Source of the DNA: JACCZX01 sp040003315
GTDB taxonomy: Bacteria; Pseudomonadota; Gammaproteobacteria; Burkholderiales; Burkholderiaceae_F
Reading direction: 5' to 3'
DNA: 39,553 nucleotides
NCBI GenBank assembly: GCA_040003315.1
Contig: JBDUCU010000014.1
Coordinates: forward strand, 1-39,553
The notes under the pieces were generated by a model. The model searched no databases. It saw only the letters and a program-made list of their open reading frames with translations, and had not been told where the DNA came from. Each line of letters starts with the position of its first letter. The stretch's first letter is position 1. This document shows, piece by piece, positions 17,584 through 25,004 of this stretch. The position numbers and the translations under genes are program-made.

Positions 17584-19000
17584 CCCACGCCCGAAGCACC
17601 CCGGCGAAACGCGCGCTCTCGCCGAGTTTGCGCTCAACTTCAAGCTCGACGACTGTCCGCCGGAAGTGATTCATCAGGCGAAGCGCTGCACGATCGAGAC
17701 GCTCGCGTGTGCGCTCGGCGGCTCGCGGACGCCGCTCGTGCGCACCGCGCTGAACGCGATGGAGCGGATGGGCGATGTCAACGCGAACGGCATCGCGACT
17801 ATCGTCGGTGCCGGCAAGCGCGCGGCGCCGGACCGCGCGGCATTCGTCAACGGCGTCGCTGCGAACGCGCTCGATTACGACGGCGGCGTTGTACTACAGG
17901 GTCACTATGGCGGCACGGTGATTTTCGCGACGCTCGCCATGGCGGAGCTGACGAAGTGCAGCGGACGCGAGTTTGTCGAAGCGGTGATTGCGGCGTACGA
18001 AGTCACGACGCGTATCGGCGAGGCGACGCGGCCGACGCCGGAACATCGGCGAGAGGTTTCGGGTTACGGTCCGCATCAAGGCTTTGCGGCAGTCGTGGCC
18101 GCCGGGCGCCTGCTGCAGCTCGACGTCGACCGGATGGTTAACGCGTTCGGCATCTACGGCACGTTCGCGCCGCTGCCCTCGTCGGCGCAGTGGAACTGGC
18201 GCAACCGGCCGTTGACGTGGACCAAGGACATGGTTGCGTGGCCGTCGATGTCCGGGATCAACGCCGCAGCGCTCGCGGAGTCGGGATTCCTCGGCCCTCG
18301 GACGATCCTCGAAGGCGACCGCAGTTTCTGGCGGATGCAGGCATCGGATCGCTTCGATCCTGCGATGCTGCTTGAGGGACTCGGCACGACGTTCAACATG
18401 TTACGGCTCTACTTCAAGGCTTATCCGACCTGCCGATGGAACCAGGCCGCGCTCGATGCGGTGCTGCAGATCATGGCCCGCCGCGGATGGGGTGAGCGCG
18501 ACATCTCCGCGGTCGAAGTGGGCGTCGCGCGCGCGCTGGTCGACCAGCAGTTCGAGGACTATGCGCCGCACAACCTCGTCGATGCGCAGTTCAGCCTGCC
18601 CTACGCGCTCGCTGTAGTCCTGCACGGCGAGAAGGCAGGGCCGCACTGGTACGAGACGGCGCTATTCGATTCGCCAACGATCCGGACGCTCATGCGCAAG
18701 GTGACCGTCGTGCTAGATCCGCAGATCGAGCGCCTGTTCGTCGAAAAGCGGATGGCGGGCGCGAACGTCAAGGTGACCGGCTGTGATGGTTCTGTCGAGA
18801 TCGCACGCGTTGACCATGCGCACGGCGATGCGGAGAATCCGCTGACCGATGATGAGTTGAATGCGAAATATCGCGGGGCGGCGAAGGTTGCCCTCGACGA
18901 CGATACGTCCGAGAAGCTGCTCACGAAGATGTGGCAGCTTGAGCATCTCAAGCACGCCACCGACGTCGCTGCGCTAGCCGCCGGAAACGCATTCGCTTGA
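17576..19000 (+). CDS. MmgE/PrpD family protein
   Basis: This is a 474-residue cytoplasmic protein of the MmgE/PrpD family, which includes 2-methylcitrate dehydratase, cis-aconitate decarboxylase and iminodisuccinate epimerase. Visible landmarks are the start RALAEFALNFKLDDCPPEVI, the N-terminal helical domain with AAPDRAAFVNGVAANALDYD, GHYGGTVIFATLAMAE, YGPHQGFAAVVAAGRLL, KAYPTCRWNQAALDAVLQ and FSLPYALAVVL. Length and domain order are normal. It overlaps the second M20 gene by 8 bases and ends the island operon. Because a PrpD-family member is known to epimerise an imino-diacid, a role on an amino-acid-derived intermediate released by the hydrolases is plausible, but the reaction cannot be read from the sequence. 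No propionate-cycle genes are nearby. Confidence 0.88.
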   Translation: MDDPRPKHPGETRALAEFALNFKLDDCPPEVIHQAKRCTIETLACALGGSRTPLVRTALNAMERMGDVNANGIATIVGAGKRAAPDRAAFVNGVAANALDYDGGVVLQGHYGGTVIFATLAMAELTKCSGREFVEAVIAAYEVTTRIGEATRPTPEHRREVSGYGPHQGFAAVVAAGRLLQLDVDRMVNAFGIYGTFAPLPSSAQWNWRNRPLTWTKDMVAWPSMSGINAAALAESGFLGPRTILEGDRSFWRMQASDRFDPAMLLEGLGTTFNMLRLYFKAYPTCRWNQAALDAVLQIMARRGWGERDISAVEVGVARALVDQQFEDYAPHNLVDAQFSLPYALAVVLHGEKAGPHWYETALFDSPTIRTLMRKVTVVLDPQIERLFVEKRMAGANVKVTGCDGSVEIARVDHAHGDAENPLTDDELNAKYRGAAKVALDDDTSEKLLTKMWQLEHLKHATDVAALAAGNAFA

Positions 19001-19351
19001 TCCCAAAGGACAACGGACTTAACGACGCATCCGTTCGAGCTTCGCGAAGGACTACAGCGCGAGCTGCCGCGGATGCTCGCGTTGAGCGGGAGGCAGTCGT
19101 TCTGCTCGAAAGAAAAAAGGTGACGTCTGGAGAGTTGTCATTGAGCACCGCGTCACCAACTCGATGACTTCGACTTTGTTTTCGAATAGAGTTGAAATCG
19201 TTGTGCTACTCCCTGGGCGATCAAGCCAAGGCGGGCCCGTACGCCGTCGCCCTTGGCTGTTGCTTGCTCGGGGCAGAGCCAATAACTGCGTAGTGCTTAA
19301 CAGAATTCGCTTTTCCGCCGCAGGATTTGGCTCAATACGGAAGATCGTTAG
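19001..19351. other. Gene-free decayed stretch at the island's right end
   Basis: I see no convincing gene here. Short frames on both strands are interrupted, and neither a ribosome binding site nor family motifs stand out. Since an integrase C-terminus follows directly at 19352, this stretch may hold the degraded remainder of that gene or of others, but I cannot align it by eye. Confidence 0.5.
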
Positions 19352-19495
19352 GTGTTGGGGCACCGTTCGGCAAGAATCACAACGCACTACTCGGCAGCGG
19401 AACTTTCGAAACTAATCGACGCGGCCAACCGTGTATGTGAATCAGATGAGCGGCGACCGGAGCTTGTGGTGTTTCGTCGAGGGTTTGTGGCGTAG
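19352..19495 (+). pseudogene. Tyrosine-recombinase (integrase) C-terminal remnant
   Basis: An open stretch of 47 codons ending at TAG 19493-19495 reads VLGHRSARITTHYSAAEL, then SKLIDAANRVCE and a short tail. The L-G-H box, the T-T-H-Y-S with the candidate catalytic Tyr, and the following helix are the hallmark end of phage-type tyrosine recombinases. A stop codon (TAG 19349-19351) lies directly upstream in this frame, and no catalytic domain with the Arg-Lys-His residues can be found before it. It is therefore a fragment. It points toward tRNA-Phe, 64 bases before the tRNA 3' end, where island integrases usually sit. Confidence 0.7.
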
Positions 19496-19499
19496 CTCA

Positions 19500-19528
19500 C
19501 ACAAAACTCCCGCATCGATTTGCGGGAG
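19500..19528 (-). terminator. Rho-independent terminator of tRNA-Phe
   Basis: CTCCCGCA and TGCGGGAG form a perfect 8-bp stem around a 6-base loop (19507-19528). On the minus strand the stem is followed by TTTTGTGT. It lies about 30 bases downstream of the tRNA 3' end, the expected place for a tRNA transcript terminator. Confidence 0.75.
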
Positions 19529-19559
19529 CTTGCGTGAGGTTCGTAAGTAGTTGATTAAG

Positions 19560-19635
19560 TGGTGGCCAAGGGCGGAATTGAACCACCGACACACGGATTT
19601 TCAGTCCGCTGCTCTACCAACTGAGCTACTTGGCC
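19560..19635 (-). tRNA. tRNA-Phe (GAA)
   Basis: A complete 76-base tRNA on the minus strand. The acceptor arm GGCCAAG pairs with CTTGGCC, followed by discriminator A and an encoded CCA. The D-arm is GCTCAGTTGGTAGAGC. The anticodon loop CTGAAAA places GAA at positions 34-36, on a stem GCGGA/TCCGT that includes one G-U pair. The T-arm is GGTGG-TTCAATT-CCGCC. Its anticodon-to-T-arm segment is repeated at 7750-7784, making it the integration site of the adjacent island. Confidence 0.96.
19573..19607 (-). repeat. Proximal att core inside tRNA-Phe
   Basis: These 35 bases within the tRNA gene are an exact direct repeat of 7750-7784, 11.8 kb away. They span the anticodon arm to most of the T-arm, the region commonly used as a crossover site by tyrosine recombinases. 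Confidence 0.85.
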
Positions 19636-19693
19636 TTTGGGTCTTAGCAGCGGCCCATCATCCGAACCACGGTCGCCGCTCTGAAGGGTGCGC

Positions 19694-19699
19694 AGTATA
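19694..19699 (-). promoter_or_regulatory. Likely -10 element of the tRNA-Phe promoter
   Basis: On the minus strand this reads TATACT, a near-consensus -10 box about 59 bases upstream of the mature tRNA 5' end. I do not see a good -35 box at the matching distance. Confidence 0.5.
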
Positions 19700-19734
19700 G
19701 CGACAGCGCACACCGCAGCGCGCTGCATAATCGG

Positions 19735-20910
19735 ATGTCCTGCATGAAATCATCATCGTTCGACGTTGCGATCGTCGGTACTGGCATTCCGGGCCTTGCC
19801 GCTGCGTTGGGGTTCGCTCAGCAGGGGCTCGCCGTCGCAGTGATCGGCCCCGCAGTCAAACCGCATTCCCCCACCCGGGCCGCGCCGTTTGACTCTCGCA
19901 TCTACGCAATTGCTGCGGCCAGCATCGCGCTGCTCGAACGGCTGGGCGTATGGGCCAGTGTTGATCTGCAGCGGGTCTGTCCGGTCGAGCGGATGCGCGT
20001 TTTCGGCGATCAGGGCGACGAACTGACGTTCGAAGCGTACGGCGCAACCGTCGAGCGGCTGGCGACGATCATCGAGGAAGCCCAGCTGCTTCGATTGCTC
20101 GATGCCGCGTGCCGCTTTCAGCCGGCGATCAAACGCATCGAGTCTTCGTTCGTTTCCGCCGTCGCTGATACGAGCGCGCAGATCAGCCTCGAAAATGGCG
20201 CTTCGATTTCCGCTCGACTGCTGATCGGCGCAGATGGGGCGAATTCGTCGGTGCGCGCGGCGGCTGGCATCAGTGCTTCGATGCGGGCTTATTTGCAATC
20301 AGCCGTCGTCGCCAATTTCGGCTGCGCCAAGCCGCATTCGAATACGGCTTGGCAATGGTTTACCGATGAAGGGGTGGTCGCGTTGCTGCCGCTGCCCGGA
20401 GATCGCGTTTCGCTGGTGTGGTCTGCACCGACCGAACTCGCCGACCAGCTGGTTGCGCTGGGGGCCGAGCAGCTGGCCGAGCGGGTCGGTCAGCGTTGCG
20501 ACGCAATGGGAAGGCTGACAGCCGCCGGCATCGCTCAGAGCTTTCCGCTGCGGCTGCTGTCAGTGGCTCGGCTGATCGCAGCGCACGTGGCGCTGATCGG
20601 CGATGCTGCACACGTCGTCCATCCATTGGCCGGGCAGGGGCTGAACCTTGGATTGCAGGACGTTGCGATGCTTCTCGACGTCGTCGGCTCGCGCGAGACG
20701 TTTCGGGATATCGGCGATACGGTATTGCTGCGGCGTTACGAGCGCGGTCGGGCCGAGTCGATTGGTCTGATGCGGTTTGCCACCGATTCGCTGAACCATC
20801 TCTTCTCTTTGGATGACCCCTTGGCCCGGCGCCTGCGCAACGCGGGGTTGGCCGCTGTGAACCGTATCAGTCCGCTGAAAAACGCCTTAATTCGCCAGGC
20901 GCTCGGTTGA
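19735..20910 (+). CDS. FAD-dependent hydroxylase, UbiH/UbiF/Coq6 family
   Basis: This is a 391-residue flavoprotein monooxygenase of the ubiquinone-biosynthesis hydroxylase family, which hydroxylates the benzoquinone ring precursor at the inner face of the membrane. Three family motifs are clear. They are the N-terminal Rossmann dinucleotide site GTGIPGLAAALGFAQQG, the middle LIGADGANSSVRAAAGI (DG motif) and the C-terminal LIGDAAHVVHPLAGQG with GLNLGLQD (GD motif and FAD ribityl contact). ATG codons at 19735 and 19744 are both possible starts. It sits about 100 bases before a DsbC-family gene on the same strand. Which ring position it modifies cannot be told from the sequence, so no symbol is given. 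Confidence 0.88.
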   Translation: MSCMKSSSFDVAIVGTGIPGLAAALGFAQQGLAVAVIGPAVKPHSPTRAAPFDSRIYAIAAASIALLERLGVWASVDLQRVCPVERMRVFGDQGDELTFEAYGATVERLATIIEEAQLLRLLDAACRFQPAIKRIESSFVSAVADTSAQISLENGASISARLLIGADGANSSVRAAAGISASMRAYLQSAVVANFGCAKPHSNTAWQWFTDEGVVALLPLPGDRVSLVWSAPTELADQLVALGAEQLAERVGQRCDAMGRLTAAGIAQSFPLRLLSVARLIAAHVALIGDAAHVVHPLAGQGLNLGLQDVAMLLDVVGSRETFRDIGDTVLLRRYERGRAESIGLMRFATDSLNHLFSLDDPLARRLRNAGLAAVNRISPLKNALIRQALG

Positions 20911-21015
20911 ACTGGATCAACGGTCGGCGGTCTACTCTAACGTGTTGCGCACCCTCGGTACACTGCGCGTCTCGCTGATCGACGCTGGGTTTTGACTCAG
21001 CTGCCGGAGAAATTT

Positions 21016-21777
21016 ATGAACCAATGGATTCGACGCGCTGGCGTCATTGCTGTATCGCTGTGCTGCTCGGTAGCCTGGGCGCAAGGCGTTTCCAAAGCCA
21101 GTGTCAGCAAGAACGCGCCGGTTCCCGGCAGCCCCGAGGCACAGGTTGCAGCTCGCTTTGCGGAAAAATCGGGCGGGCAAAAAGCCGATCAGGTCTTCAA
21201 AGGCCGCGGTGGGTTATACGAAGTGCTGATTGGCGGCCAGATCTACTACGTCGATTCCGATGTCAGTTTTGTTCTTGCAGGACGGATGTTCGATCCGGCG
21301 ACGCGCGAGGACCTGACGCAGAAGCGGCTCGATACGGCGCTGAAAGTCGATTTCAAATCGCTGCCGCTCGATCGTGCGATCAAAACGGTCCGTGGCGACG
21401 GCTCGCGCGTGCTGGTCACGTTCGAGGACCCCAATTGCGGTTACTGCAAGCGACTGTGGCAGGGCATGGGTGACCTGAAGAACGTCACCATCTATACGTT
21501 CCTTTTCCCCATCCTGTCGCCGGATTCGATGGACAAATCAAAGGCGATCTGGTGCTCGAAGGATCGTTCTGCGAGCTGGGAAGATCACATGGTGCAAAAC
21601 AAGATGGCAGCACCTGCGTCGGGCGAATGCAAGACTCCGCTTGACCAGAACGTCGCGCTTGGCCATGAGCTTGGAATCAATGGGACGCCGACGATCATCT
21701 TTGCCGACGGTACGCGAGCAGCCGGTGCGTTGCCCGTGCCGATGATCGAGCAGCGTTTGGCCGCTCTTAAGAAGTAG
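21016..21777 (+). CDS. dsbC: DsbC-family thiol:disulfide interchange protein
   Basis: This is a periplasmic disulfide isomerase/reductase of 253 residues. The ATG at 21016 is preferred over one 24 bases upstream because GGAGA sits 5 bases before it and it opens directly into a signal peptide (RRAGVIAVSLCCSVAWA, cleavage after about residue 22). The N-terminal dimerisation domain contains GLYEVLIGGQIYYVDSD, and the C-terminal thioredoxin-like domain contains VTFEDPNCGYCKRLW with the active site Cys141-Gly-Tyr-Cys144. A cis-Pro loop follows (INGTPTIIFADG). In the known pathway such proteins reshuffle wrong disulfides and are kept reduced by DsbD. DsbG is the alternative assignment, but CGYC favours DsbC. 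Confidence 0.9.
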   Translation: MNQWIRRAGVIAVSLCCSVAWAQGVSKASVSKNAPVPGSPEAQVAARFAEKSGGQKADQVFKGRGGLYEVLIGGQIYYVDSDVSFVLAGRMFDPATREDLTQKRLDTALKVDFKSLPLDRAIKTVRGDGSRVLVTFEDPNCGYCKRLWQGMGDLKNVTIYTFLFPILSPDSMDKSKAIWCSKDRSASWEDHMVQNKMAAPASGECKTPLDQNVALGHELGINGTPTIIFADGTRAAGALPVPMIEQRLAALKK

Positions 21778-21790
21778 TCAGCGGAAGGAG

Positions 21791-23071
21791 TCAGCGCCGA
21801 ACCGATTCGGGTGTGGTGCCTTTGGGCATCAGCACCCACGCGCTGCCCTGATGTTTTTGGCGGCCGGCGCGTTCGCCCGCCGTCGCACCGAATCCCCAGA
21901 AGATGTCAAAACGCAAGGGCCCGCGAATCGCGCCGCCGGTGTCTTGCGCCATCATCGGCCGCACCAGCGGTGCTTGGGTATCTGGATCGAGCGTGGCCAA
22001 CACCAGGGGGGCTCCCAGCGGAATGAATCGCGCGTCGGCCGCCAGCGAATAGCCTGGCGTCAGCGCGACGCCGAGCGCACCCAGCGGGCCGGCGGAAGGA
22101 TTGCCGAGCGGTAGTTCGCGAAAAAAAACGAAACTCGCGTTGTGATCGAGCGCCTCCTTTAAGCGCGCGGGGTTGCGGCTGGCCCATGCCTTGATGTTTT
22201 GCATCGACGCCTGCTCGATCGTCAGTTCTCCCTGATCGACCAGCCAGCGGCCCAGCGAGCGGTAGGGGTGACCGTTCTGGTCACCGTATCCGACGCGCAC
22301 CGTAGGGCCGTCGAGCAACTGAACGCGGCCCGACCCCTGGATCTGCAAAAAAAACGCTTCAATCGAGTCGTCGACCCAAAGCAGCTCCTGCCCGGCCAGC
22401 GCGTTGCCGCTGGTGATCTCGCTGCGCGTTGCATAAGGCACAAGGCGCCGACCCTGCAGCTTGCCGCGCAGGCGCATGCTCGAAAGCTCCGGATACACCG
22501 ATGCGAGATCGACAACGACCAGATCGTCCGGCACGCGATAAAGCGGAACCGAATACTGTGCGCTGCGCGCGCGGCTGCCGCGCAGCAGCGGCTCGTAGTA
22601 GCCGGTTACCAGTCCGACCTCGCTCGCGCGATCCTCGGTTCCGTTGCTCTTTTCCGCCGCAACCGACGTGACGCGGTAGGCATCGAAGCGGATCGAAAAA
22701 AAATCGCGTACCGCGGCGCCGTCGCGCGCATCGACCGCGAGCGTCTGCGCGCAGACTTCGCGCCATGCTTCACGCCGCGCGAGCGCGCTGCACGAATTCA
22801 GAAACGCGGGCCAGGCCGCTGCCCAGTCGATCAAGGCAACGGCAGGCAACGCGCCGAACTCGATTCGTTCGTAGTTCGCGCGCGTCTCGGCGGCAACGGG
22901 TGGCTTTGAGCTGGCCGGAGATGGGGCGGACGGCGTAACGGGGGAAACGCGGACAGCGGGCGGTACGGATGGAGCACTCGCTGGCGGACGCGGGGCGGAT
23001 ACGCAGCTCGCGAGCAACAGGCAGCCAAGCGTGCTACTAGAATGCAATAAGCGATGTCTCCATCTAACCAT
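21791..23071 (-). CDS. mltA: Membrane-bound lytic murein transglycosylase A
   Basis: This is an outer-membrane lipoprotein that cleaves glycan strands of peptidoglycan to 1,6-anhydro products. From the ATG at 23071 it has 426 residues and begins with a lipoprotein signal ending in the lipobox L-A-S-C (Cys23), followed by a Pro/Ser/Ala-rich linker. A longer frame to 23146 exists, but it adds 25 residues ahead of the signal peptide. MltA-domain sequences include LVTGYYEPLLRGSR, ITSGNALAGQELLWVDDSIE, IQGSGRV, VGYGDQNGHPYRSLGRWLV and the C-terminal 3D domain AQDTGGAIRGPLRFDIFWG, where the catalytic Asp resides. It is transcribed in the same direction as apaG, 90 bases behind it. Confidence 0.92.
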   Translation of the reverse strand: MVRWRHRLLHSSSTLGCLLLASCVSAPRPPASAPSVPPAVRVSPVTPSAPSPASSKPPVAAETRANYERIEFGALPAVALIDWAAAWPAFLNSCSALARREAWREVCAQTLAVDARDGAAVRDFFSIRFDAYRVTSVAAEKSNGTEDRASEVGLVTGYYEPLLRGSRARSAQYSVPLYRVPDDLVVVDLASVYPELSSMRLRGKLQGRRLVPYATRSEITSGNALAGQELLWVDDSIEAFFLQIQGSGRVQLLDGPTVRVGYGDQNGHPYRSLGRWLVDQGELTIEQASMQNIKAWASRNPARLKEALDHNASFVFFRELPLGNPSAGPLGALGVALTPGYSLAADARFIPLGAPLVLATLDPDTQAPLVRPMMAQDTGGAIRGPLRFDIFWGFGATAGERAGRQKHQGSAWVLMPKGTTPESVRR

Positions 23072-23165
23072 GGTCTTGATTCTGCTTGAAGCCGCGCTGG
23101 CGGGGGCGTTGCTTGTCTTCATCGTCTGGTGGACGATGTTCGACAAGCCCAGGAAGAAGGACTAG
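23070..23165 (+). CDS. Possible 31-aa single-span membrane peptide in the apaG-mltA gap
   Basis: An ATG at 23070 opens 31 codons to TAG at 23163-23165. The product is an acidic/aliphatic helix followed by a short basic tail: MVLILLEAALAGALLVF, then IVWWTMF, then DKPRKKD. This is the layout of a one-span inner-membrane microprotein with its positively charged end inside. It lies opposite to mltA and apaG. Its start shares the palindrome CCATGG with the mltA start, and its stop shares CTAG with the apaG stop. I see no clear ribosome binding site. The strongly membrane-like composition with aromatic W-W at the interface argues for a real gene. I have an impression of similar short proteins in related bacteria but cannot confirm it. 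Confidence 0.5.
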   Translation: MVLILLEAALAGALLVFIVWWTMFDKPRKKD

Positions 23166-23536
23166 TGCAGCGCGCTGGGCCTCGACAGCACGAATTCCGG
23201 AATGCTGGCTTCGAAGCGAGTGCCGTCGACCCCGACGCAGTGATAGGTTCCGCGCATTGAACCCACCGGCGTTTGCAGCGGACAACCGCTGGTGTATTCG
23301 AACGCCTCGCCCGGTTCAAGAATCGGCTGTTCGCCCACAACGCCGTCGCCCTCGACTTCTTCGACCTTGTTGTTGGCATCGGTGATGATCCAGTGGCGCG
23401 AGATCAGCTGCGCCTTTGAGTCGCCGGTGTTCTTGATCGTGACCGTGTAGGCAAACATGAAGCGCTCTTCGGCCGGATCTGAGTAGTCCGGCAGGAATTG
23501 CGGCCGTACGGTGACTGCAAATTGATACTTGGCCAT
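23162..23536 (-). CDS. apaG: ApaG protein
   Basis: This is a 124-residue single-domain protein of the ApaG/DUF525 family with a fibronectin-III-like beta fold, full length for the family. It starts at ATG 23536 (MAKYQFAVTVRPQFLPDYSD). Conserved stretches are RFMFAYTVTIKNTG, AQLISRHWIITDANN, EGDGVVGEQPILEPGEAFEY, TSGCPLQTPVGSMRGTYHCV and IPEFVLSRP. The open frame extends far upstream on this strand, but that extension only mirrors rpe. It is transcribed away from rpe across a 66-base gap and precedes mltA. The biochemical role in bacteria is not settled. Confidence 0.95.
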   Translation of the reverse strand: MAKYQFAVTVRPQFLPDYSDPAEERFMFAYTVTIKNTGDSKAQLISRHWIITDANNKVEEVEGDGVVGEQPILEPGEAFEYTSGCPLQTPVGSMRGTYHCVGVDGTRFEASIPEFVLSRPSALH

Positions 23537-23602
23537 GGTGACAGAGTATTCCGTTCCACTCGGGGGCTGACCCTTAGAATAAACGGTGCCGACGAGGTTC
23601 CG

Positions 23603-24322
23603 ATGACCACAAGAAACTACCGAATCGCCCCCAGCATTTTGTCTGCCGATTTTGCGCGGCTCGGTGAAGAAGTGAAAGCGGTCGTCGCTGCGGGCGCGGA
23701 TTGGATCCACTTTGACGTCATGGATAACCACTACGTGCCTAATCTGACCATCGGCCCGTTGGTCTGCGAGGCGATCAGGCCGCACGTCGACGTGCCGATC
23801 GACGTGCATTTGATGATCAAGCCGGTCGATCGCATCGTGCCGGATTTTGCAAAGGCCGGCGCCAATATCATCACCTTTCATCCGGAAGCATCCGAACACG
23901 TCGACCGCACGCTGTCGTTGATTCGCGATTCCGGATGCAAAGCGGGGTTGGTGTTCAACCCCGCCACGCCGCTGGCCTATATGGATCATGTGATGGACAA
24001 GCTCGACGTCGTCCTTCTGATGTCGGTCAATCCGGGCTTTGGCGGCCAAGCCTTTATCCCGGAGTCGTTGCACAAGGTGGCTGTTGTGCGGGCCAAGGTC
24101 GATGCCTACACCAAGGCGACAGGCCGCGAGATTCGCGTCGAGATCGACGGTGGAGTCAAAACCGACAACATTGCCGAGATTGCGCGCTCCGGCGCCGACA
24201 CCTTCGTTGCAGGCAGTGCGATCTTTGGCGCGCGCGACGCCGACGGCGGCTACGCCGGTGTGATGCGCGAACTGCGTGAAAGGCTTAGAGCAGCAACGGC
24301 GGCGCATGAACGTTCGTTTTGA
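23603..24322 (+). CDS. rpe: Ribulose-phosphate 3-epimerase
   Basis: This is a 239-residue TIM-barrel enzyme that interconverts ribulose 5-phosphate and xylulose 5-phosphate in the pentose phosphate pathway. The ATG at 23603 follows GAGG by 5 bases. Family motifs are IAPSILSADFARLGEE, DWIHFDVMDNHYVPNLTIGP (metal and catalytic Asp/His), PIDVHLMIKPVDRIVPDFA, VLLMSVNPGFGGQAFIP and RVEIDGGVKTDNI (second catalytic Asp), and AGSAIFGARD at the phosphate site. The last 17 bases overlap gph, so the two are translated together. It is divergent from apaG. Confidence 0.96.
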   Translation: MTTRNYRIAPSILSADFARLGEEVKAVVAAGADWIHFDVMDNHYVPNLTIGPLVCEAIRPHVDVPIDVHLMIKPVDRIVPDFAKAGANIITFHPEASEHVDRTLSLIRDSGCKAGLVFNPATPLAYMDHVMDKLDVVLLMSVNPGFGGQAFIPESLHKVAVVRAKVDAYTKATGREIRVEIDGGVKTDNIAEIARSGADTFVAGSAIFGARDADGGYAGVMRELRERLRAATAAHERSF

Positions 24323-24992
24323 CGCGCGCGCCGCCTTGATCGATCTTGATGGCACGCTGGTCGACTCGCTGCCCGACATCGCGAATGCGATCAATGCGAT
24401 GCGCGGTGACCTTGGATACCCCGCGATGGCGGTCGAGCAAATCGCCACCTACGTCGGCAAGGGCGCCGACGTGCTGGTGCATCGGACGCTGACCGAGAGC
24501 ATGGAAGCCCAGGCTGCGGCGCACCTTTTCGCCCGCGGCAAGCAGTCTTTTTATCGCCACTATGCCGCCGTGAACGGCAACGCGTCGCGCGTGTATGCAG
24601 GCACACCCGAGGCGTTACAGAACCTGCGCAGCAAGGACATCAAGCTTGCCTGCGTGACCAACAAGCCGCGCCAGTTCACTGTGCAGCTGCTCGAGCGGAT
24701 CGGCCTGCACACCGCGTTCGGTGCGATCGTCACCGGTGATGACACGCACAACAACAAGCCGCACGCGGAGCCAATGCTGCGTGCGTGCGAACTGCTTGGC
24801 GTCGCAGTCACTGATGCTGTGGTGATCGGCGACTCCGACAACGACGTGCTGTCGGCCCGGGCGGCCGGTTGCCGTGTTATTGCAGTGGAGACCGGATACA
24901 ACGAAGGCCGATCGGTCTGCGAGCTCGATGCCGATGCTATAGTCCCTTCGCTCTTACACGCGGCGCGCTTGATCGAGCTGCGGCTCCACTGA
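24306..24992 (+). CDS. gph: Phosphoglycolate phosphatase (HAD family)
   Basis: This is a 228-residue haloacid-dehalogenase-superfamily phosphatase that converts 2-phosphoglycolate to glycolate. The ATG at 24306 lies inside the end of rpe. HAD motif I reads L-I-D-L-D-G-T-L-V-D-S near residue 12, motif II is ACVTNKP, the motif III Lys lies in HNNKPHAEPML, and motif IV is VVIGDSDNDVLSARAAG. The cap domain lies between motifs I and II. The position between rpe and trpE is the usual one in Betaproteobacteria. Downstream, a 192-base gap before trpE holds a possible leader peptide. Confidence 0.94.
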   Translation: MNVRFDARAALIDLDGTLVDSLPDIANAINAMRGDLGYPAMAVEQIATYVGKGADVLVHRTLTESMEAQAAAHLFARGKQSFYRHYAAVNGNASRVYAGTPEALQNLRSKDIKLACVTNKPRQFTVQLLERIGLHTAFGAIVTGDDTHNNKPHAEPMLRACELLGVAVTDAVVIGDSDNDVLSARAAGCRVIAVETGYNEGRSVCELDADAIVPSLLHAARLIELRLH

Positions 24993-25004
24993 AGTCCTGC
25001 GTCG

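Larger units (their letters stand above)
7750..19635. mobile_element. Decayed tRNA-Phe genomic island carrying a catabolic gene cluster
   Basis: The right end is an intact tRNA-Phe gene on the minus strand. The left end is a 35-bp exact copy, in the same orientation, of its anticodon-to-T-arm part. Between them lie a self-contained transporter/hydrolase cluster and, next to the tRNA, a C-terminal tyrosine-recombinase remnant. Integration at the 3' part of a tRNA with a displaced copy at the far end is the classic pattern of tyrosine-recombinase islands, and the cargo lies on the 3' side of the tRNA as expected. No intact integrase, transfer or replication gene is visible, so the element is probably immobile. 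The left boundary is taken from the repeat and the true outer edge could differ by a few tens of bases. Confidence 0.75.

Noticed and set aside
17576..19000. Assigning the MmgE/PrpD protein as methylcitrate dehydratase (prpD)
   Set aside because: No methylcitrate-cycle gene is nearby, and the operon context is nitrogen-compound uptake and hydrolysis. The family alone does not fix the reaction.
19052..19387. A 111-codon minus-strand frame beside the integrase remnant
   Set aside because: No recognisable motif, no ribosome binding site, and it overlaps the integrase fragment in antisense.
23537..24448. Extended apaG frame giving a 428-residue protein
   Set aside because: ApaG proteins are about 124 residues and begin at the MAKYQF start; the upstream extension is the reverse of rpe.
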